From: Pantoea sp.
GTDB lineage: Bacteria; Pseudomonadota; Gammaproteobacteria; Enterobacterales; Enterobacteriaceae
Assembly (NCBI RefSeq): GCF_028283705.1
Contig: NZ_JAPWKD010000015.1
Location: forward strand, 248,001 to 312,000
Reading direction: 5' to 3'
Length of the DNA: 64,000 nucleotides
Below, one piece after another: positions 45,861 through 55,295 of this stretch; position 1 is the first letter of the stretch; every line of letters begins with the position of its first letter. The translations under genes were made by a program, and so were the position numbers. Below the pieces are notes generated by a model. The model had not been told where the DNA came from and searched no databases. It saw only the letters and a list, made by a program, of their open reading frames with translations.

Positions 45861-46412
45861 ATGGCTTTAACGACACTCGACGCCAAAACCGCCCTGATTG
45901 TGATTGACCTGCAACATGGGATTGTGGCGCTGCCAGTGGTGCATGATCCGAAAGTGGTGATCGAACAGTGTGCGCGCCTGACTGATGCATTCCGCGCCAA
46001 AGATCTGCCAGTCGTGCTGGTTAACGTGGCTGGCGGTGCGCCGGGTCGTAATGAGCAGGCGCGCCACAGCGGCGAGCTGCCAGCAGACTGGGCGGTATTG
46101 GTGCCGGAAATGACGCCGCAGCCGGGCGACATCAGCATCACCAAAAAAACCTGGGGTGCATTCCACAACACCAGCCTGCACGAGCAGCTGCAACAACGCG
46201 GTGTGACTCAGGTGGTAGTGTGCGGTATCGCGACCAGCATCGGGGTGGAATCTACCGCGCGCCAGGCGTATGAATTAGGTTACAACGTCACGCTGGCCAC
46301 CGATGCCATGACCTGCCTGAATGCGGATACGCATCAGAACAGCGTCGAACGTATTTTCCCGCGCCTCGGTGAAACCGGTTCAACGGCGGATGTGCTGGCT
46401 CTGCTGGGCTAA
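45861..46412 (+). CDS. Isochorismatase-family cysteine hydrolase
   Basis: A 183-residue hydrolase with the family triad: D19 in ALIVIDLQHGIV, K in SITKKTWGAFHNTSL (near 97) and C in VVVCGIATSIGVESTARQAYE (near 121), including the non-prolyl cis-peptide region. Members hydrolyse isochorismate, amides such as nicotinamide, or thioesters; substrate is not readable here. GAGAGG precedes the ATG. Co-transcribed with the MarR gene. Its end is followed by a pair of palindromic repeats. Confidence 0.88.
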   Translation: MALTTLDAKTALIVIDLQHGIVALPVVHDPKVVIEQCARLTDAFRAKDLPVVLVNVAGGAPGRNEQARHSGELPADWAVLVPEMTPQPGDISITKKTWGAFHNTSLHEQLQQRGVTQVVVCGIATSIGVESTARQAYELGYNVTLATDAMTCLNADTHQNSVERIFPRLGETGSTADVLALLG

Positions 46413-46425
46413 TTCCCGAAAAAAA

Positions 46426-46489
46426 GCGCGATAAATCGCGCCACTACGATTGGGTGCACTTGATTCGTAGCGGCGCGATTTTTTCGCGC
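46426..46489. repeat. Inverted pair of GCGCGATAAATCGCGC palindromic repeats
   Basis: Copy 1 (46426-46448) and copy 2 (46466-46489) in opposite orientation, the latter with GCGCGATTTTTTCGCGC core. The outer arms CACTACG / CGTAGCG allow pairing of the two copies. Located between convergent genes and probably terminates both. Confidence 0.85.
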
Positions 46490-46497
46490 AAATTTAA

Positions 46498-48624
46498 TTA
46501 CTGGAAGGCGTAGCTTACGGTCAGGCCCACGCTGTAGTTACGACCGGGTGCGGGTTCGTAATAGCGACCGTTGCTCTCGTTAACAATCACCGAACCGATA
46601 TAGTTGCGGTCAAACAGGTTATCGACGCGGGTAAACGCATCCAGCGTCCAGTTTTCGCGGACTTGCCACTTGTAGCCGGTGTTCAGACCCACCACGGTGT
46701 AAGCCGGGGCTTTCACATCGTTTTCATCATCAGCAGCGATATCGCTCATATAACGCACATCGGCTCCGGCATACCAGCCGTATTCAGGCGCGTATGACAA
46801 TCCGGCGTACGCCATGTTGCGCGCAATACCTGGGATGCGATTACCGTCGCAACTGTCCGTACCACAGGCGTTGCTGCGATAGCGCGCATCCAGCAGGGTC
46901 CATGCCGCTTTCAGCCGCCAGTTCTCACCGAACTGCTGATCCAGGCCCAGTTCCAGACCACGACGACGGGTTTGTCCGGCATTTTTATAGCTGGTCCGTC
47001 CGTTGCTGCTGCTATCCGCGACGATTTCATTATCCGTATCAGTCTGGAAAATAGCGGCGGTCAGCAGACCGTAACCGATACGTTTTTTAGTACCCAGCTC
47101 AACGGTATCGCTGGTGGCGGGTTTCAGACCGAGATTAAGTCCTGACTGCCCGTCAGAGCGGTAAGACAGCTCATTGATGGTCGGGGTTTCAAAACCACGC
47201 CCCGCGGAAACATAGGCGTTCCAGCTATCGTCGATGGCATATTTCAATGACGCTGCAGGCAGCCAACGATGGTAAGTTGCGTTGCCGCTGTCATCACCGT
47301 TGCCAGGCGTGATATAGAAATCGTTGGAGTCAAAATTGACGGTGCTGAAACGCACGCCAGCATCCAGCGACCACTTATCCGTCAGTTGCCAGGCGGTTTG
47401 CAGATAAGGATCCAGATTCCACATCAGATTGCGTTCATTACGACGCATATCGCCCATCACGCCGTAATCGGTTACGCCGTTACTGGTGGTGAAGTTTTCA
47501 TAGCCTTTGCGGCGTTCGGTCATGGTTTCATAATCGAGGCCGCCGGTTACCGTGAGCGGAATGCTGAACAGGGTGTCGCGATGGGTCCAGCGAGTGTCGA
47601 TACCCTGGTAATGACGGGTAAGGGAAATCACGCCACCCGGATGTGCCGCGTTGGTCTGCGCACTGGCCGGAATAGACTGATACTGAGTGGTTTCACGCAC
47701 ACCGGCGTACATCATCACGCTCAGGTCGTCGTTTTCGCTCATCTGTCGCTGATAATGCAGACCGCCCTGGGTTTGATCGACGGTTTTACGCGCGTTGTAC
47801 AAGGTGACATTGCTCGCCACCTGGCGCGGGTTTTGCTCCCACTGTGCTTCCGTTAATCCGCCCGGATCCTGCGCATCCACATGAACGCTGTTGAACAGCA
47901 GCGTCAGGGTGCTGACATCATCAATACGTACGCCCAACTTCGCGTTACCGAGATTTTTCTCTGCCGAGCTATGGTCGCGATAACCGTGCGTGGTAAAGCG
48001 TGAAGCGGAGATGGTGTAGTTCACGTCCCCGGCATGGGTACCGTCGCCGGTCGCGCCGCTGGCTTTAATGCTGTTGCGCCAGCTGCCGTAACTGCCGTAC
48101 CAGCTGCTGGCTTCCAGCGTGGTGGGCTGCTGGCCAGTTTGGGTTTCGACATTGATCACGCCGCCGGACGAGTTGCCATACAGCGCGGAAAAGGGGCCGC
48201 GCAGCACTTCAACGTGGTCGATCGATCCGATGTCAACGTTTGAGGTCTGGCCCTGACCATCCGGCATGGTGGCCGGGATGCCATCCACGTACATGCGAAT
48301 GCCGCGTAGGCCATAAGTGGAGCGTGAACCAAAGCCGCGCACCGAAATCTGTAAGTCCTGGGCATAATTTTGCCTGTTCTGGATTTGCAGACCGGGTACC
48401 CCGTAAAGATTTTCCGACAGGTTAACGCGCGGTGCCGCATGGCGCATATCCTCGCCAGAAACCACGCTGACCGCTGCTGGCGTATCCAGTTCGGACAAAC
48501 CAGAACCGGCGGGAGTGGCGCTGACCACCATGGTATTGCTGGCGTCATCCGCTGCCAGCAACGGTAAGGGAAACACCGCAGGCAGCGCCAGCCACAGCCC
48601 CTGACGCAGTAAAGCTATTTTCAT
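46498..48624 (-). CDS. pqqU: PqqU (YncD), TonB-dependent PQQ receptor
   Basis: Outer membrane receptor; the E. coli ortholog YncD takes up pyrroloquinoline quinone. Start at 48624 (MKIALLRQGLWLALPAVF) aligns with YncD and gives 708 residues; the open frame extends six codons to a TTG. Signal peptide ends at LLAADD; TonB box-like TMVVSA follows; the plug has PGLQIQNRQNYAQDLQISVR and RGFGSRSTYGLRGIRMYVDG; the 22-strand barrel ends with an aromatic residue (YAFQ). Near-identity to YncD extends through RGFETPTINELSYR and NRIPGIARNM. The pqq operon lies 5 kb away. Confidence 0.93.
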   Translation of the reverse strand: MKIALLRQGLWLALPAVFPLPLLAADDASNTMVVSATPAGSGLSELDTPAAVSVVSGEDMRHAAPRVNLSENLYGVPGLQIQNRQNYAQDLQISVRGFGSRSTYGLRGIRMYVDGIPATMPDGQGQTSNVDIGSIDHVEVLRGPFSALYGNSSGGVINVETQTGQQPTTLEASSWYGSYGSWRNSIKASGATGDGTHAGDVNYTISASRFTTHGYRDHSSAEKNLGNAKLGVRIDDVSTLTLLFNSVHVDAQDPGGLTEAQWEQNPRQVASNVTLYNARKTVDQTQGGLHYQRQMSENDDLSVMMYAGVRETTQYQSIPASAQTNAAHPGGVISLTRHYQGIDTRWTHRDTLFSIPLTVTGGLDYETMTERRKGYENFTTSNGVTDYGVMGDMRRNERNLMWNLDPYLQTAWQLTDKWSLDAGVRFSTVNFDSNDFYITPGNGDDSGNATYHRWLPAASLKYAIDDSWNAYVSAGRGFETPTINELSYRSDGQSGLNLGLKPATSDTVELGTKKRIGYGLLTAAIFQTDTDNEIVADSSSNGRTSYKNAGQTRRRGLELGLDQQFGENWRLKAAWTLLDARYRSNACGTDSCDGNRIPGIARNMAYAGLSYAPEYGWYAGADVRYMSDIAADDENDVKAPAYTVVGLNTGYKWQVRENWTLDAFTRVDNLFDRNYIGSVIVNESNGRYYEPAPGRNYSVGLTVSYAFQ

Positions 48625-48843
48625 TATGAAAGACCGTAACAAAAGAAGTGAAATGTACCGGACGGAACATTATGGCGCATATGTTAATAGTTTTATCCGT
48701 TGTTTGAAAAGCGTAAATAGTATGACGGGTTATTGCCAACGCTCAGGTTTAAAAATGTTTTTTCACCGCACCTCTGGCCTGGCTGTGCAGCTGAATTCCT
48801 GTCAGGCTAGCGTTTTTGTCCGAAACCATAGAAGGGAATGAAG

Positions 48844-49707
48844 ATGAGTCAGCAACCCGTAGTCGCGGTATTGGGGCTGGGCGCAATGGGCCATGCCTTT
48901 GCCGCTAACCTGTTGAAGAAAGGCTTTGTGGTACAGGGCTGGAACCGCACACGCGCCCGTGGCGAAGATTTAGTGTCTGCCGGACTGCTCCTGAGTGACA
49001 GCGCCGTACAGGCGGTGGATGGGGCGGACGTGGTGATTGCCATGCTGTCTGACGGTGAGACGACGCTCCAGGTCATCAGTGAAGCGCAAGGCGCGTTAAA
49101 TCACGGTGCCACGCTGTGCCAGATGGGCACCATTGGGGTAGAAGCGACCGATGTGCTGATTGCGCAGCTGGCAGAAGCGCGTCCGGATGTGATGTTTATC
49201 GATGCACCGGTTTCCGGTACTAAAGCGCCAGCGGAAAATGCGCAGATTCTGGTGATGGCGAGCGGTGATCAGAGCAAAGCCCAGGCGGCAGAACAAGTGT
49301 TTGCGGCGATTGGCAAGGGCACCCAATGGCTTGGTGCTGCCGGGGCCAGCTCACGCATGAAGCTGGTGGTTAACAGCTGGCTGATTGGTCTGATGCAGAG
49401 CCTGGCGGAAAGTACCCGTCTGGCGGAGCAGTTTGGTTTCAACACTGATGACCTGTGGAAAGTGCTGGACGGTGGTCCGCTGGCCGCGCCCTACGCCAAA
49501 ATGAAACTCGGTATGATCGCCAGCGGCGACTTCACACCGCAAATGCATCTGGTCTGGGCATTGAAAGATGCGCGTCTGGCGCTGGATGCCGCCGGTGACG
49601 CCAAACTGCCCGCGCTGGAGAACATCGTGGATGTCTGGCAGCAGGCGGTGGACGCCGGTTATGGCGAACAGGATCTGGCAGCGGTTTATCAGTTCCTGAA
49701 GCCGTAA
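48844..49707 (+). CDS. NAD(P)-dependent beta-hydroxyacid dehydrogenase family oxidoreductase
   Basis: A 287-residue protein of the 3-hydroxyisobutyrate dehydrogenase superfamily. It opens with the Rossmann motif VAVLGLGAMGHAFAANLLKKG, includes the substrate-binding signature FIDAPVSGTKAPAENAQILVMASG (about 116-139) and the catalytic lysine in SSRMKLVVNSWLIGLMQSLAE (K near 172). The ATG at 48844 has GAAGGGA six bases upstream; an ATG at 48838 is too close. Forms a two-gene unit with the AraC-type regulator four bases downstream. Substrate unknown. Confidence 0.88.
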   Translation: MSQQPVVAVLGLGAMGHAFAANLLKKGFVVQGWNRTRARGEDLVSAGLLLSDSAVQAVDGADVVIAMLSDGETTLQVISEAQGALNHGATLCQMGTIGVEATDVLIAQLAEARPDVMFIDAPVSGTKAPAENAQILVMASGDQSKAQAAEQVFAAIGKGTQWLGAAGASSRMKLVVNSWLIGLMQSLAESTRLAEQFGFNTDDLWKVLDGGPLAAPYAKMKLGMIASGDFTPQMHLVWALKDARLALDAAGDAKLPALENIVDVWQQAVDAGYGEQDLAAVYQFLKP

Positions 49708-49711
49708 AACG

Positions 49712-50494
49712 ATGACGGCGGTGCTGAACTTCGATTTTACCAGCCGTCCGCTGGTGCCCTATGCCCATGATTATGCCCACGGCGATGCAGAGCCGTGGCA
49801 TTACCATGACTGCGCCCAGCTGATTCACACCCTGAGCGGTGTGGTGAAAGTGGAGACTCAGCACGGCAACTGGATTGTACCGCCCAGTCGCGGTGTCTGG
49901 TTGCCCGCCGGTACGCGGCATGCGTTGCAGATTGTGGGTCAGGTGGCGGCGCGTACTCTGTTTGTTGATCCTCTGGCACGGGCCGATCTGCCTGCCAGTT
50001 GCCAGGTGGTGCAGATCTCCCCGTTGCTGCGTGAGCTGATTGTCAGTGCGATTGCCTTGCCTGAAAGCTACTCAGCGGGCAGCCGCGCCGAGCGGATCTA
50101 CGAACTGATTCTGGATGAAATCCGGGTGATGGATGTGCTGCCGTTCGGTTTCCCCTGGCCGGAAAGTGCACGTCTGCTGGCGTTGTGCCAGCAGATCCAG
50201 CAGCAGCCCGGCGAAAACTGGACGCTGGCACGGGCAGCAGCAGAACTGTGCGTGGCGGAGCGCACCCTGGCGCGCCACTTCAGTCGCGAAACCGGTTTGC
50301 AGTTCAGCGACTGGGTGCGGCGGGTGCGCATCAGCGTCGCTTTAACCCGACTGGCGCAGGGCGACACGGTGCTGGCGGTGGCGCTGGACCTCGGTTATGA
50401 AAGCCCGGACGCCTTCAGTGCGATGTTTCGCCGTTTACTCGGGGTTACGCCAGCGAACTACTTTCCTGCGGCAGAAAAGCGTGGGCGGCGTTAA
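49712..50494 (+). CDS. AraC-family regulator with N-terminal cupin
   Basis: A 260-residue regulator: cupin-type sensor (about 20-85: HAEPWHYHDCAQLIHTLSG-like segment and PPSRGVWLPAGTRHAL) and C-terminal HTH_18 (about 170-250: AAAELCVAERTLARHFSRETG and LAVALDLGYESPDAFSAMFRR). This arrangement resembles NimR/YeaM-type regulators. It follows the oxidoreductase gene by four bases and probably controls it. The last 50 bases overlap the 3' end of the convergent leuA, an unusually long tail-to-tail overlap. Confidence 0.88.
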   Translation: MTAVLNFDFTSRPLVPYAHDYAHGDAEPWHYHDCAQLIHTLSGVVKVETQHGNWIVPPSRGVWLPAGTRHALQIVGQVAARTLFVDPLARADLPASCQVVQISPLLRELIVSAIALPESYSAGSRAERIYELILDEIRVMDVLPFGFPWPESARLLALCQQIQQQPGENWTLARAAAELCVAERTLARHFSRETGLQFSDWVRRVRISVALTRLAQGDTVLAVALDLGYESPDAFSAMFRRLLGVTPANYFPAAEKRGRR

Positions 50495-52130
50495 GCAATG
50501 CCTGCAACGAGGCACGCGCTACGTCATTGTCGATACCCACGCCCCAGGCGCGCTCGCCACGACTATTCACACAACTGAGGTAGGTGACGGAGCGACTGTC
50601 ACTGCGTTTGCCCAGGGTGTGTTCATGATAATCCTCAATACTCAGCGTCAGTCCATAGCGCTGGCGTAATGCGGTGACCGCGGCGGACAGCAACCCGTTG
50701 CCTTTGCCTTCCAGACTGACCTGCTGTGTCCCTTGCTGCAGCCGGGCTTTCAGGCGCGTTTCTCCTTTGTCATCGCTATGACTTTCCGCTTCCAGCAGTC
50801 GCCGTGTCGGTTGCGTCAAACCGTAGTGTTCGCAAAACAGTTGCCACAACGCGTGGTGGGTCATCTCCTGACCATGCGCATCGGTCTGCTGCTGCACGAT
50901 ACGGCTGAAGTCCTGTTGCAGGCCGCGCGGCAATTGCAGGCCGTGGTTCTGCTCCAGCAGCCAGGCCGCGCCGCCTTTACCGGACTGGCTGTTAACGCGG
51001 ATCACCGCTTCATAGCTGCAACCGATATCTGCCGGGTCGAGCGGCAGATACGGCATTTGCCAAATCGTTTCTTCGCGGTCAGCACGCTCGGCAAACCCTT
51101 TGCGAATCGCATCCTGATGCGAGCCGGAAAACGCGGTAAACACCAGTTCACCGGCATAAGGGTGGCGTGGATGCACCGGCAACTGGTTGCAGCGCGTCAC
51201 CACTTCCAGCACCTGCTGGATATCGCTGAAATCGAGTTGCGGGGCGACCCCCTGGGTATACAGATTCAACGCCAGGGTGACGATGTCCACGTTACCGGTG
51301 CGTTCACCGTTACCGAACAGGCAGCCTTCAACCCGATCGGCACCGGCCAGTAACGCCAGCTCGGCACAGGCGATGCCAGTGCCGCGATCGTTATGTGGGT
51401 GCACGCTGATGCTCACCTGCGTACGCTGGCTGAAGTGGCGGCAGAAATATTCAATCTGGTCGGCATAGACATTCGGCGTATTCACTTCAACAGTGGCGGG
51501 CAGGTTGATGATCATCGGTCGCTGCGCGCCAGGTTGCCAGATGGCCGCCACCGCTTCACAAATCTCCAGGGCGAATTCCGGTTCGGTAAAGCAGAAGGTT
51601 TCCGGCGAGTACTGGAAGGTCCATGCGGTGTCCGGCTGGCTTTCACAGCGGGCACGTATCTGGCGTGCACCGGCGCAGGCCAGTTCGATAATTTCTGCTT
51701 TGCTCTGGCGAAACACGCGCTCACGAAACAGCGGGGCGGTGGCGTTGTAAAGATGGACGATGGCGCGCGGTGCGCCACGCAGCGCCGCAAACGTCCGGTC
51801 GATCAGATCGGCGCGTGCCTGGGTCAGCACCTGAATGGCGACGTCGTCAGGGATGTGGTGCTGTTCAATCAGCAGGCGCACAAAGTCGAAGTCAGTTTGC
51901 GAGGCGGCAGGAAAAGCCACTTCAATCTCTTTAAATCCGCAGCGCACCAGCAGTTGCCAGAACTCCAGCTTGCGTGCGCTGTCCATCGGTGTCGCCAGGG
52001 CCTGATTGCCGTCGCGCAGATCAGTGGAAAGCCAGCGTGGTGCCTGGGTCAGCTGGCGTGAAGGCCACTGGCGTTCCGGCAGGTCAATCACCGGATAAGG
52101 ACGATATTTTTCAGCGGGTTGGCTAAGCAT
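50445..52130 (-). CDS. leuA: 2-isopropylmalate synthase, long (type 2) form
   Basis: Condenses 2-ketoisovalerate with acetyl-CoA, the first step of leucine synthesis. The 561-residue protein is of the long type found in Actinobacteria and some proteobacteria: STDLRDGNQAL at the TIM-barrel start (metal ligand D38), SVHPHNDRGTG (about 244-254), EGCLFGNGERTGNVD (about 268-282), and a C-terminal LeuA dimer/regulatory domain (about 430-550). It stands alone, not in a leuABCD operon, and so is probably a second enzyme beside the canonical leuA. Overlaps the AraC-type regulator gene by 50 bases. Confidence 0.9.
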   Translation of the reverse strand: MLSQPAEKYRPYPVIDLPERQWPSRQLTQAPRWLSTDLRDGNQALATPMDSARKLEFWQLLVRCGFKEIEVAFPAASQTDFDFVRLLIEQHHIPDDVAIQVLTQARADLIDRTFAALRGAPRAIVHLYNATAPLFRERVFRQSKAEIIELACAGARQIRARCESQPDTAWTFQYSPETFCFTEPEFALEICEAVAAIWQPGAQRPMIINLPATVEVNTPNVYADQIEYFCRHFSQRTQVSISVHPHNDRGTGIACAELALLAGADRVEGCLFGNGERTGNVDIVTLALNLYTQGVAPQLDFSDIQQVLEVVTRCNQLPVHPRHPYAGELVFTAFSGSHQDAIRKGFAERADREETIWQMPYLPLDPADIGCSYEAVIRVNSQSGKGGAAWLLEQNHGLQLPRGLQQDFSRIVQQQTDAHGQEMTHHALWQLFCEHYGLTQPTRRLLEAESHSDDKGETRLKARLQQGTQQVSLEGKGNGLLSAAVTALRQRYGLTLSIEDYHEHTLGKRSDSRSVTYLSCVNSRGERAWGVGIDNDVARASLQALLNAAHAFLPQESSSLA

Positions 52131-52308
52131 GGGTGTTCTCCTTAGGGTCTGCTGTCAGTCTCGCTGAAGTCATAGCGCTGCGGCTCGCCCATTGCTGACA
52201 ACCACCCGTGCAAAACTGACAAAAACCTGCACCCTTTGTGCGCCACGATTTGGCGAAAGCGTGGCGGACGCGTAGCATAGAACGATGTTATTTCGTTGTT
52301 ATCAGCCT

Positions 52309-53334
52309 ATGTCTCTTTCAATTTTCGATGGTCATAATGACCTGCTGCTTAACCTGTGGTTGCATCACCGTGACAATCCTGCTGACGCCTTTTTTTCCGC
52401 TATAGAAAATGGCCACCTCGACTTCCCGCGTATGCAGCAGGGCAGTTTTGCTGGTGGTCTGTTTGCGCTATTCGTCCCGCCGCAACGCTATATCGAGCAG
52501 GTTGCGCCCCAGCGCGCGCAGGAGCGCTGGTCGCCGCTGGAGATTCTCTGGCAGCAGCTGGCGATCCTCAAAACGCTGGTGGCTGAATCGCAGGGCCGTG
52601 CCCGCTTATGTCTGACCCACGCCGATATCGCTGCCTGCCGGGCGCAAGGAGTGCTGGCGATGGTGGCGCATATCGAAGGAGCCGATGGCTTTGATGGCGA
52701 CGGTGACGCGCTGGCCGCGTTTTATCAGGCTGGCGTGCGCAGTATCGGGCCGTTCTGGAATCTGCCCAACCGCTTTGGCGTGGGCGTCACCGGTAACTTT
52801 CCGGGCTCGCCGGACAGCGGTCCCGGTTTAACCGCGGATGGTGCAGCGCTGGTTGCCGCTGCGAATCAGCACCTCATGCTGATTGACGTCTCCCATATGA
52901 ACGCTAACGCTTTCTGGGATACCGCGCGTTTATCCTCTGCGCCGCTGGTGGCGACGCATTCCAATGCCCATGCGCTGTGCCCGCAGCCGCGCAATCTCAC
53001 CGATGATCAGCTGCGCGCCATCCGCGACAGCGGCGGCGTGGTGGGGGTCAATTTTGGTAATGCTTTTCTGCGTGCCGATGGCAAACGCGACACCGACACG
53101 CCACTGATCGAAATTGTTAAACATGTTGATCATTTAATCGCGATAATGGGCAGCGATCATGTGGCTTTCGGCTCCGACTTTGATGGCATCAGCGCGCCAG
53201 AGGCGTTGAAAGATGTTTCCGGGTTGCCACAGCTCTGCGCGTTATTGCGTGAAAATGGCTATGATCAGGCGATACTTGAGCAAATTACCTGGGGCAACTG
53301 GCAGCGGGTGCTGAAACAGATTTGGGGGGAATAA
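52309..53334 (+). CDS. Peptidase M19 (membrane dipeptidase family) next to pqqA
   Basis: A 341-residue zinc dipeptidase. Start at 52309 (MSLSIFDGHNDLLLNL) gives the family N-terminus; an ATG at 52285 in frame has no ribosome site. Metal-binding pattern FDGHND (H8, D10), AHIEGADGF (E118 near), DVSHMNANAFWD and ATHSNAHALCPQPRNLTDDQ (about 222-241), GSDFDGI are typical of M19. It is 150 bases upstream of pqqA on the same strand, and M19 genes are recurrent pqq neighbours in gamma-proteobacteria, so a role in PqqA-fragment processing is plausible but unproven. Confidence 0.85.
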   Translation: MSLSIFDGHNDLLLNLWLHHRDNPADAFFSAIENGHLDFPRMQQGSFAGGLFALFVPPQRYIEQVAPQRAQERWSPLEILWQQLAILKTLVAESQGRARLCLTHADIAACRAQGVLAMVAHIEGADGFDGDGDALAAFYQAGVRSIGPFWNLPNRFGVGVTGNFPGSPDSGPGLTADGAALVAAANQHLMLIDVSHMNANAFWDTARLSSAPLVATHSNAHALCPQPRNLTDDQLRAIRDSGGVVGVNFGNAFLRADGKRDTDTPLIEIVKHVDHLIAIMGSDHVAFGSDFDGISAPEALKDVSGLPQLCALLRENGYDQAILEQITWGNWQRVLKQIWGE

Positions 53335-53442
53335 CACAATTCCCTTACCTAATCGGGGTTGATCTGTTCGTCACATTGGCGCAACATCAGCCCGCGTTGT
53401 GTATTGCGATCGGGATCACAAATCCTGGTGCAAGCATTCCAT

Positions 53443-53458
53443 GCAGAGTTCGCTCTGC
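53443..53458 (+). other. UUCG-capped hairpin in the pqqA leader
   Basis: GCAGAG-TTCG-CTCTGC, a 6-bp stem with the extra-stable tetraloop, 27 bases before the pqqA start. May stabilise the pqqA transcript or lie in its 5' leader. Confidence 0.55.
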
Positions 53459-53484
53459 GTTATGAGACTTAGAGGAAGAATATT

Positions 53485-53556
53485 ATGTGGAAAAAACCTG
53501 AATTTGTTGACCTGCGTCTGGGCCTGGAAGTGACTCTGTACATCTCCAACCGCTAA
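53485..53556 (+). CDS. pqqA: PqqA, precursor peptide of pyrroloquinoline quinone
   Basis: A 23-residue peptide, [20 protein letters not shown] plus SNR. The conserved Glu15 and Tyr19 (E-V-T-L-Y) are the residues cross-linked by PqqE and finally converted into PQQ. GAGGAAG lies upstream of the ATG. Length and sequence match Klebsiella PqqA at nearly all positions. It heads pqqABCDEF and is followed by an attenuator-like hairpin that probably allows more pqqA than pqqB-F transcript. Confidence 0.98.
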   Translation: MWKKPEFVDLRLGLEVTLYISNR

Positions 53557-53562
53557 GACTTC

Positions 53563-53587
53563 TGCCCGCCACCTGCGCGGGCATTTT
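53563..53587 (+). terminator. Attenuator-like terminator between pqqA and pqqB
   Basis: TGCCCGC (53563-53569) and GCGGGCA (53577-53583), seven-base loop, followed by TTTTGTTTT. Partial termination here would favour the substrate peptide gene. Confidence 0.8.
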
Positions 53588-53611
53588 GTTTTCCTTCTCC
53601 GGTCATTTCTC

Positions 53612-54538
53612 ATGTTTATTAAAGTTCTCGGTTCGGCGGCGGGCGGTGGTTTTCCGCAGTGGAACTGTAACTGCGCCAATTGCAGCGGCCTGCGCAATGG
53701 CACGATCCAGGCTCAGGCACGCACTCAGTCATCGATTATTGTCAGCGATAACGGTGAAGATTGGGTGCTGTGTAACGCTTCTCCCGATATCAGCCAGCAG
53801 ATTGCCCACACGCCAGAACTGAATAAAAAGGGCGTCCTGCGTGGCACGGCGATTGGCAGCATCATTCTTACCGACAGCCAGATCGACCATACCACTGGCT
53901 TACTCAGCCTGCGTGAAGGTTGCCCGCATCAGGTTTGGTGCACGCCTGAAGTGCACGCCGATCTCACCAGCGGCTTCCCGATTTTCACCATGCTGCAACA
54001 CTGGAACGGGGGGTTGCAGCATCACGCGCTGACACCACTGGAACCGTTCCGCGTTGATGTCTGCCGCAATCTTGAATTCACCGCCATCCCGATCCTGAGC
54101 AATGCGCCGCCGTATTCGCCATTCCGCGATCGTCCGCTGCCGGGCCATAACGTGGCGTTGTTTATTACTAACCACGCCAATGGTCAGACGCTGCTGTATG
54201 CGCCGGGCCTCGGTGAACCGGATGCGGTGATTATGCCGTGGCTGCAAAAAGCCGATTGCCTCCTGATTGACGGTACCGTCTGGCAGGATGACGAGCTGCT
54301 GACCACCGGCGTCGGTAAAAATACCGGCAAAGCCATGGGTCATTTAGCGCTTTCCTCAGCCCAGGGCATGATGGCGCTGCTGGGGTCGTTACCGGCCAAA
54401 CGCAAAATTTTGATTCATATTAACAACACCAATCCCATCCTGAACGAGCAGTCACCGCAGCGCCAGTTCCTGACGCAGCAGGGCATTGAAGTGAGCTGGG
54501 ATGGAATGGCGATTCATCTGCAGGAGTCTTCATCGTGA
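53612..54538 (+). CDS. pqqB: PqqB, metallo-beta-lactamase-fold hydroxylase of PQQ synthesis
   Basis: Acts on the PqqA-derived Glu-Tyr intermediate before PqqC. 308 residues; N-terminal [20 protein letters not shown] with a cysteine-rich site, [16 protein letters not shown] as the degenerate MBL metal motif, [14 protein letters not shown] and [14 protein letters not shown]. Length matches the family. Its TGA overlaps the GTG start of pqqC (GTGA). Confidence 0.97.
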   Translation: MFIKVLGSAAGGGFPQWNCNCANCSGLRNGTIQAQARTQSSIIVSDNGEDWVLCNASPDISQQIAHTPELNKKGVLRGTAIGSIILTDSQIDHTTGLLSLREGCPHQVWCTPEVHADLTSGFPIFTMLQHWNGGLQHHALTPLEPFRVDVCRNLEFTAIPILSNAPPYSPFRDRPLPGHNVALFITNHANGQTLLYAPGLGEPDAVIMPWLQKADCLLIDGTVWQDDELLTTGVGKNTGKAMGHLALSSAQGMMALLGSLPAKRKILIHINNTNPILNEQSPQRQFLTQQGIEVSWDGMAIHLQESSS

Positions 54539-55290
54539 TTATTACTGAAGCCCTGACGCCAGCCGCCTTCGAACAGGCACTGCGCGCCAAAGGTGCCTAT
54601 TATCATATTCATCACCCGTACCATATCGCTATGCACAATGGCGAAGCGACGCCGGAGCAGATCAAAGGCTGGGTGGCGAACCGTTTTTATTACCAGACCA
54701 ATATTCCGCTGAAAGATGCAGCGATCATGGCGAACTGCCCGGACCCGGCAACACGCCGCAAATGGGTGCAGCGTATTCTCGATCATGATGGCAGCAACGG
54801 TCATGAAGGCGGCATTGAAGCCTGGCTGCAACTGGGCGAAGCGGTGGGGCTGACGCGTGAAGAATTGCTGTCAGAGCAGCATGTGCTGCCTGGCGTGCGT
54901 TTTGCGGTGGATGCGTACGTCAACTTTGCCCGCCGGGCCAACTGGCAGGAAGCGGCCTGTAGTTCGCTGACCGAGCTGTTTGCACCGCAGATCCACCAGT
55001 CGCGTCTCGACAGCTGGCCACAGCACTATCCGTGGATTAAAGAGGAAGGTTATTTTTACTTCCGCAGCCGCCTGAGCCAGGCGAATCGCGATGTGGAGCA
55101 CGGTCTGGCGCTGGCGCTGGAGATTTTTACCACCGCAGAGCAACAGAATCGGATGCTGGAGATTCTGCAATTTAAACTCGACATCCTGTGGACCATGCTT
55201 GATGCCATGACCATGGCCTATGCGTTGCAGCGTCCGCCTTACCATACGGTCACCGACAAGGCGGCCTGGCACACCACCAGACTGGTATAA
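54535..55290 (+). CDS. pqqC: PqqC, pyrroloquinoline-quinone synthase
   Basis: Cofactorless oxidase that closes the ring and removes eight electrons in the last step. 251 residues with GTG start overlapping the pqqB stop. Heme-oxygenase-like all-alpha fold with [18 protein letters not shown] (about 22-39), [36 protein letters not shown] and the C-terminal [11 protein letters not shown]. Near-identical to Klebsiella PqqC. Confidence 0.97.
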   Translation: MIITEALTPAAFEQALRAKGAYYHIHHPYHIAMHNGEATPEQIKGWVANRFYYQTNIPLKDAAIMANCPDPATRRKWVQRILDHDGSNGHEGGIEAWLQLGEAVGLTREELLSEQHVLPGVRFAVDAYVNFARRANWQEAACSSLTELFAPQIHQSRLDSWPQHYPWIKEEGYFYFRSRLSQANRDVEHGLALALEIFTTAEQQNRMLEILQFKLDILWTMLDAMTMAYALQRPPYHTVTDKAAWHTTRLV

Positions 55291-55295
55291 CAAAC

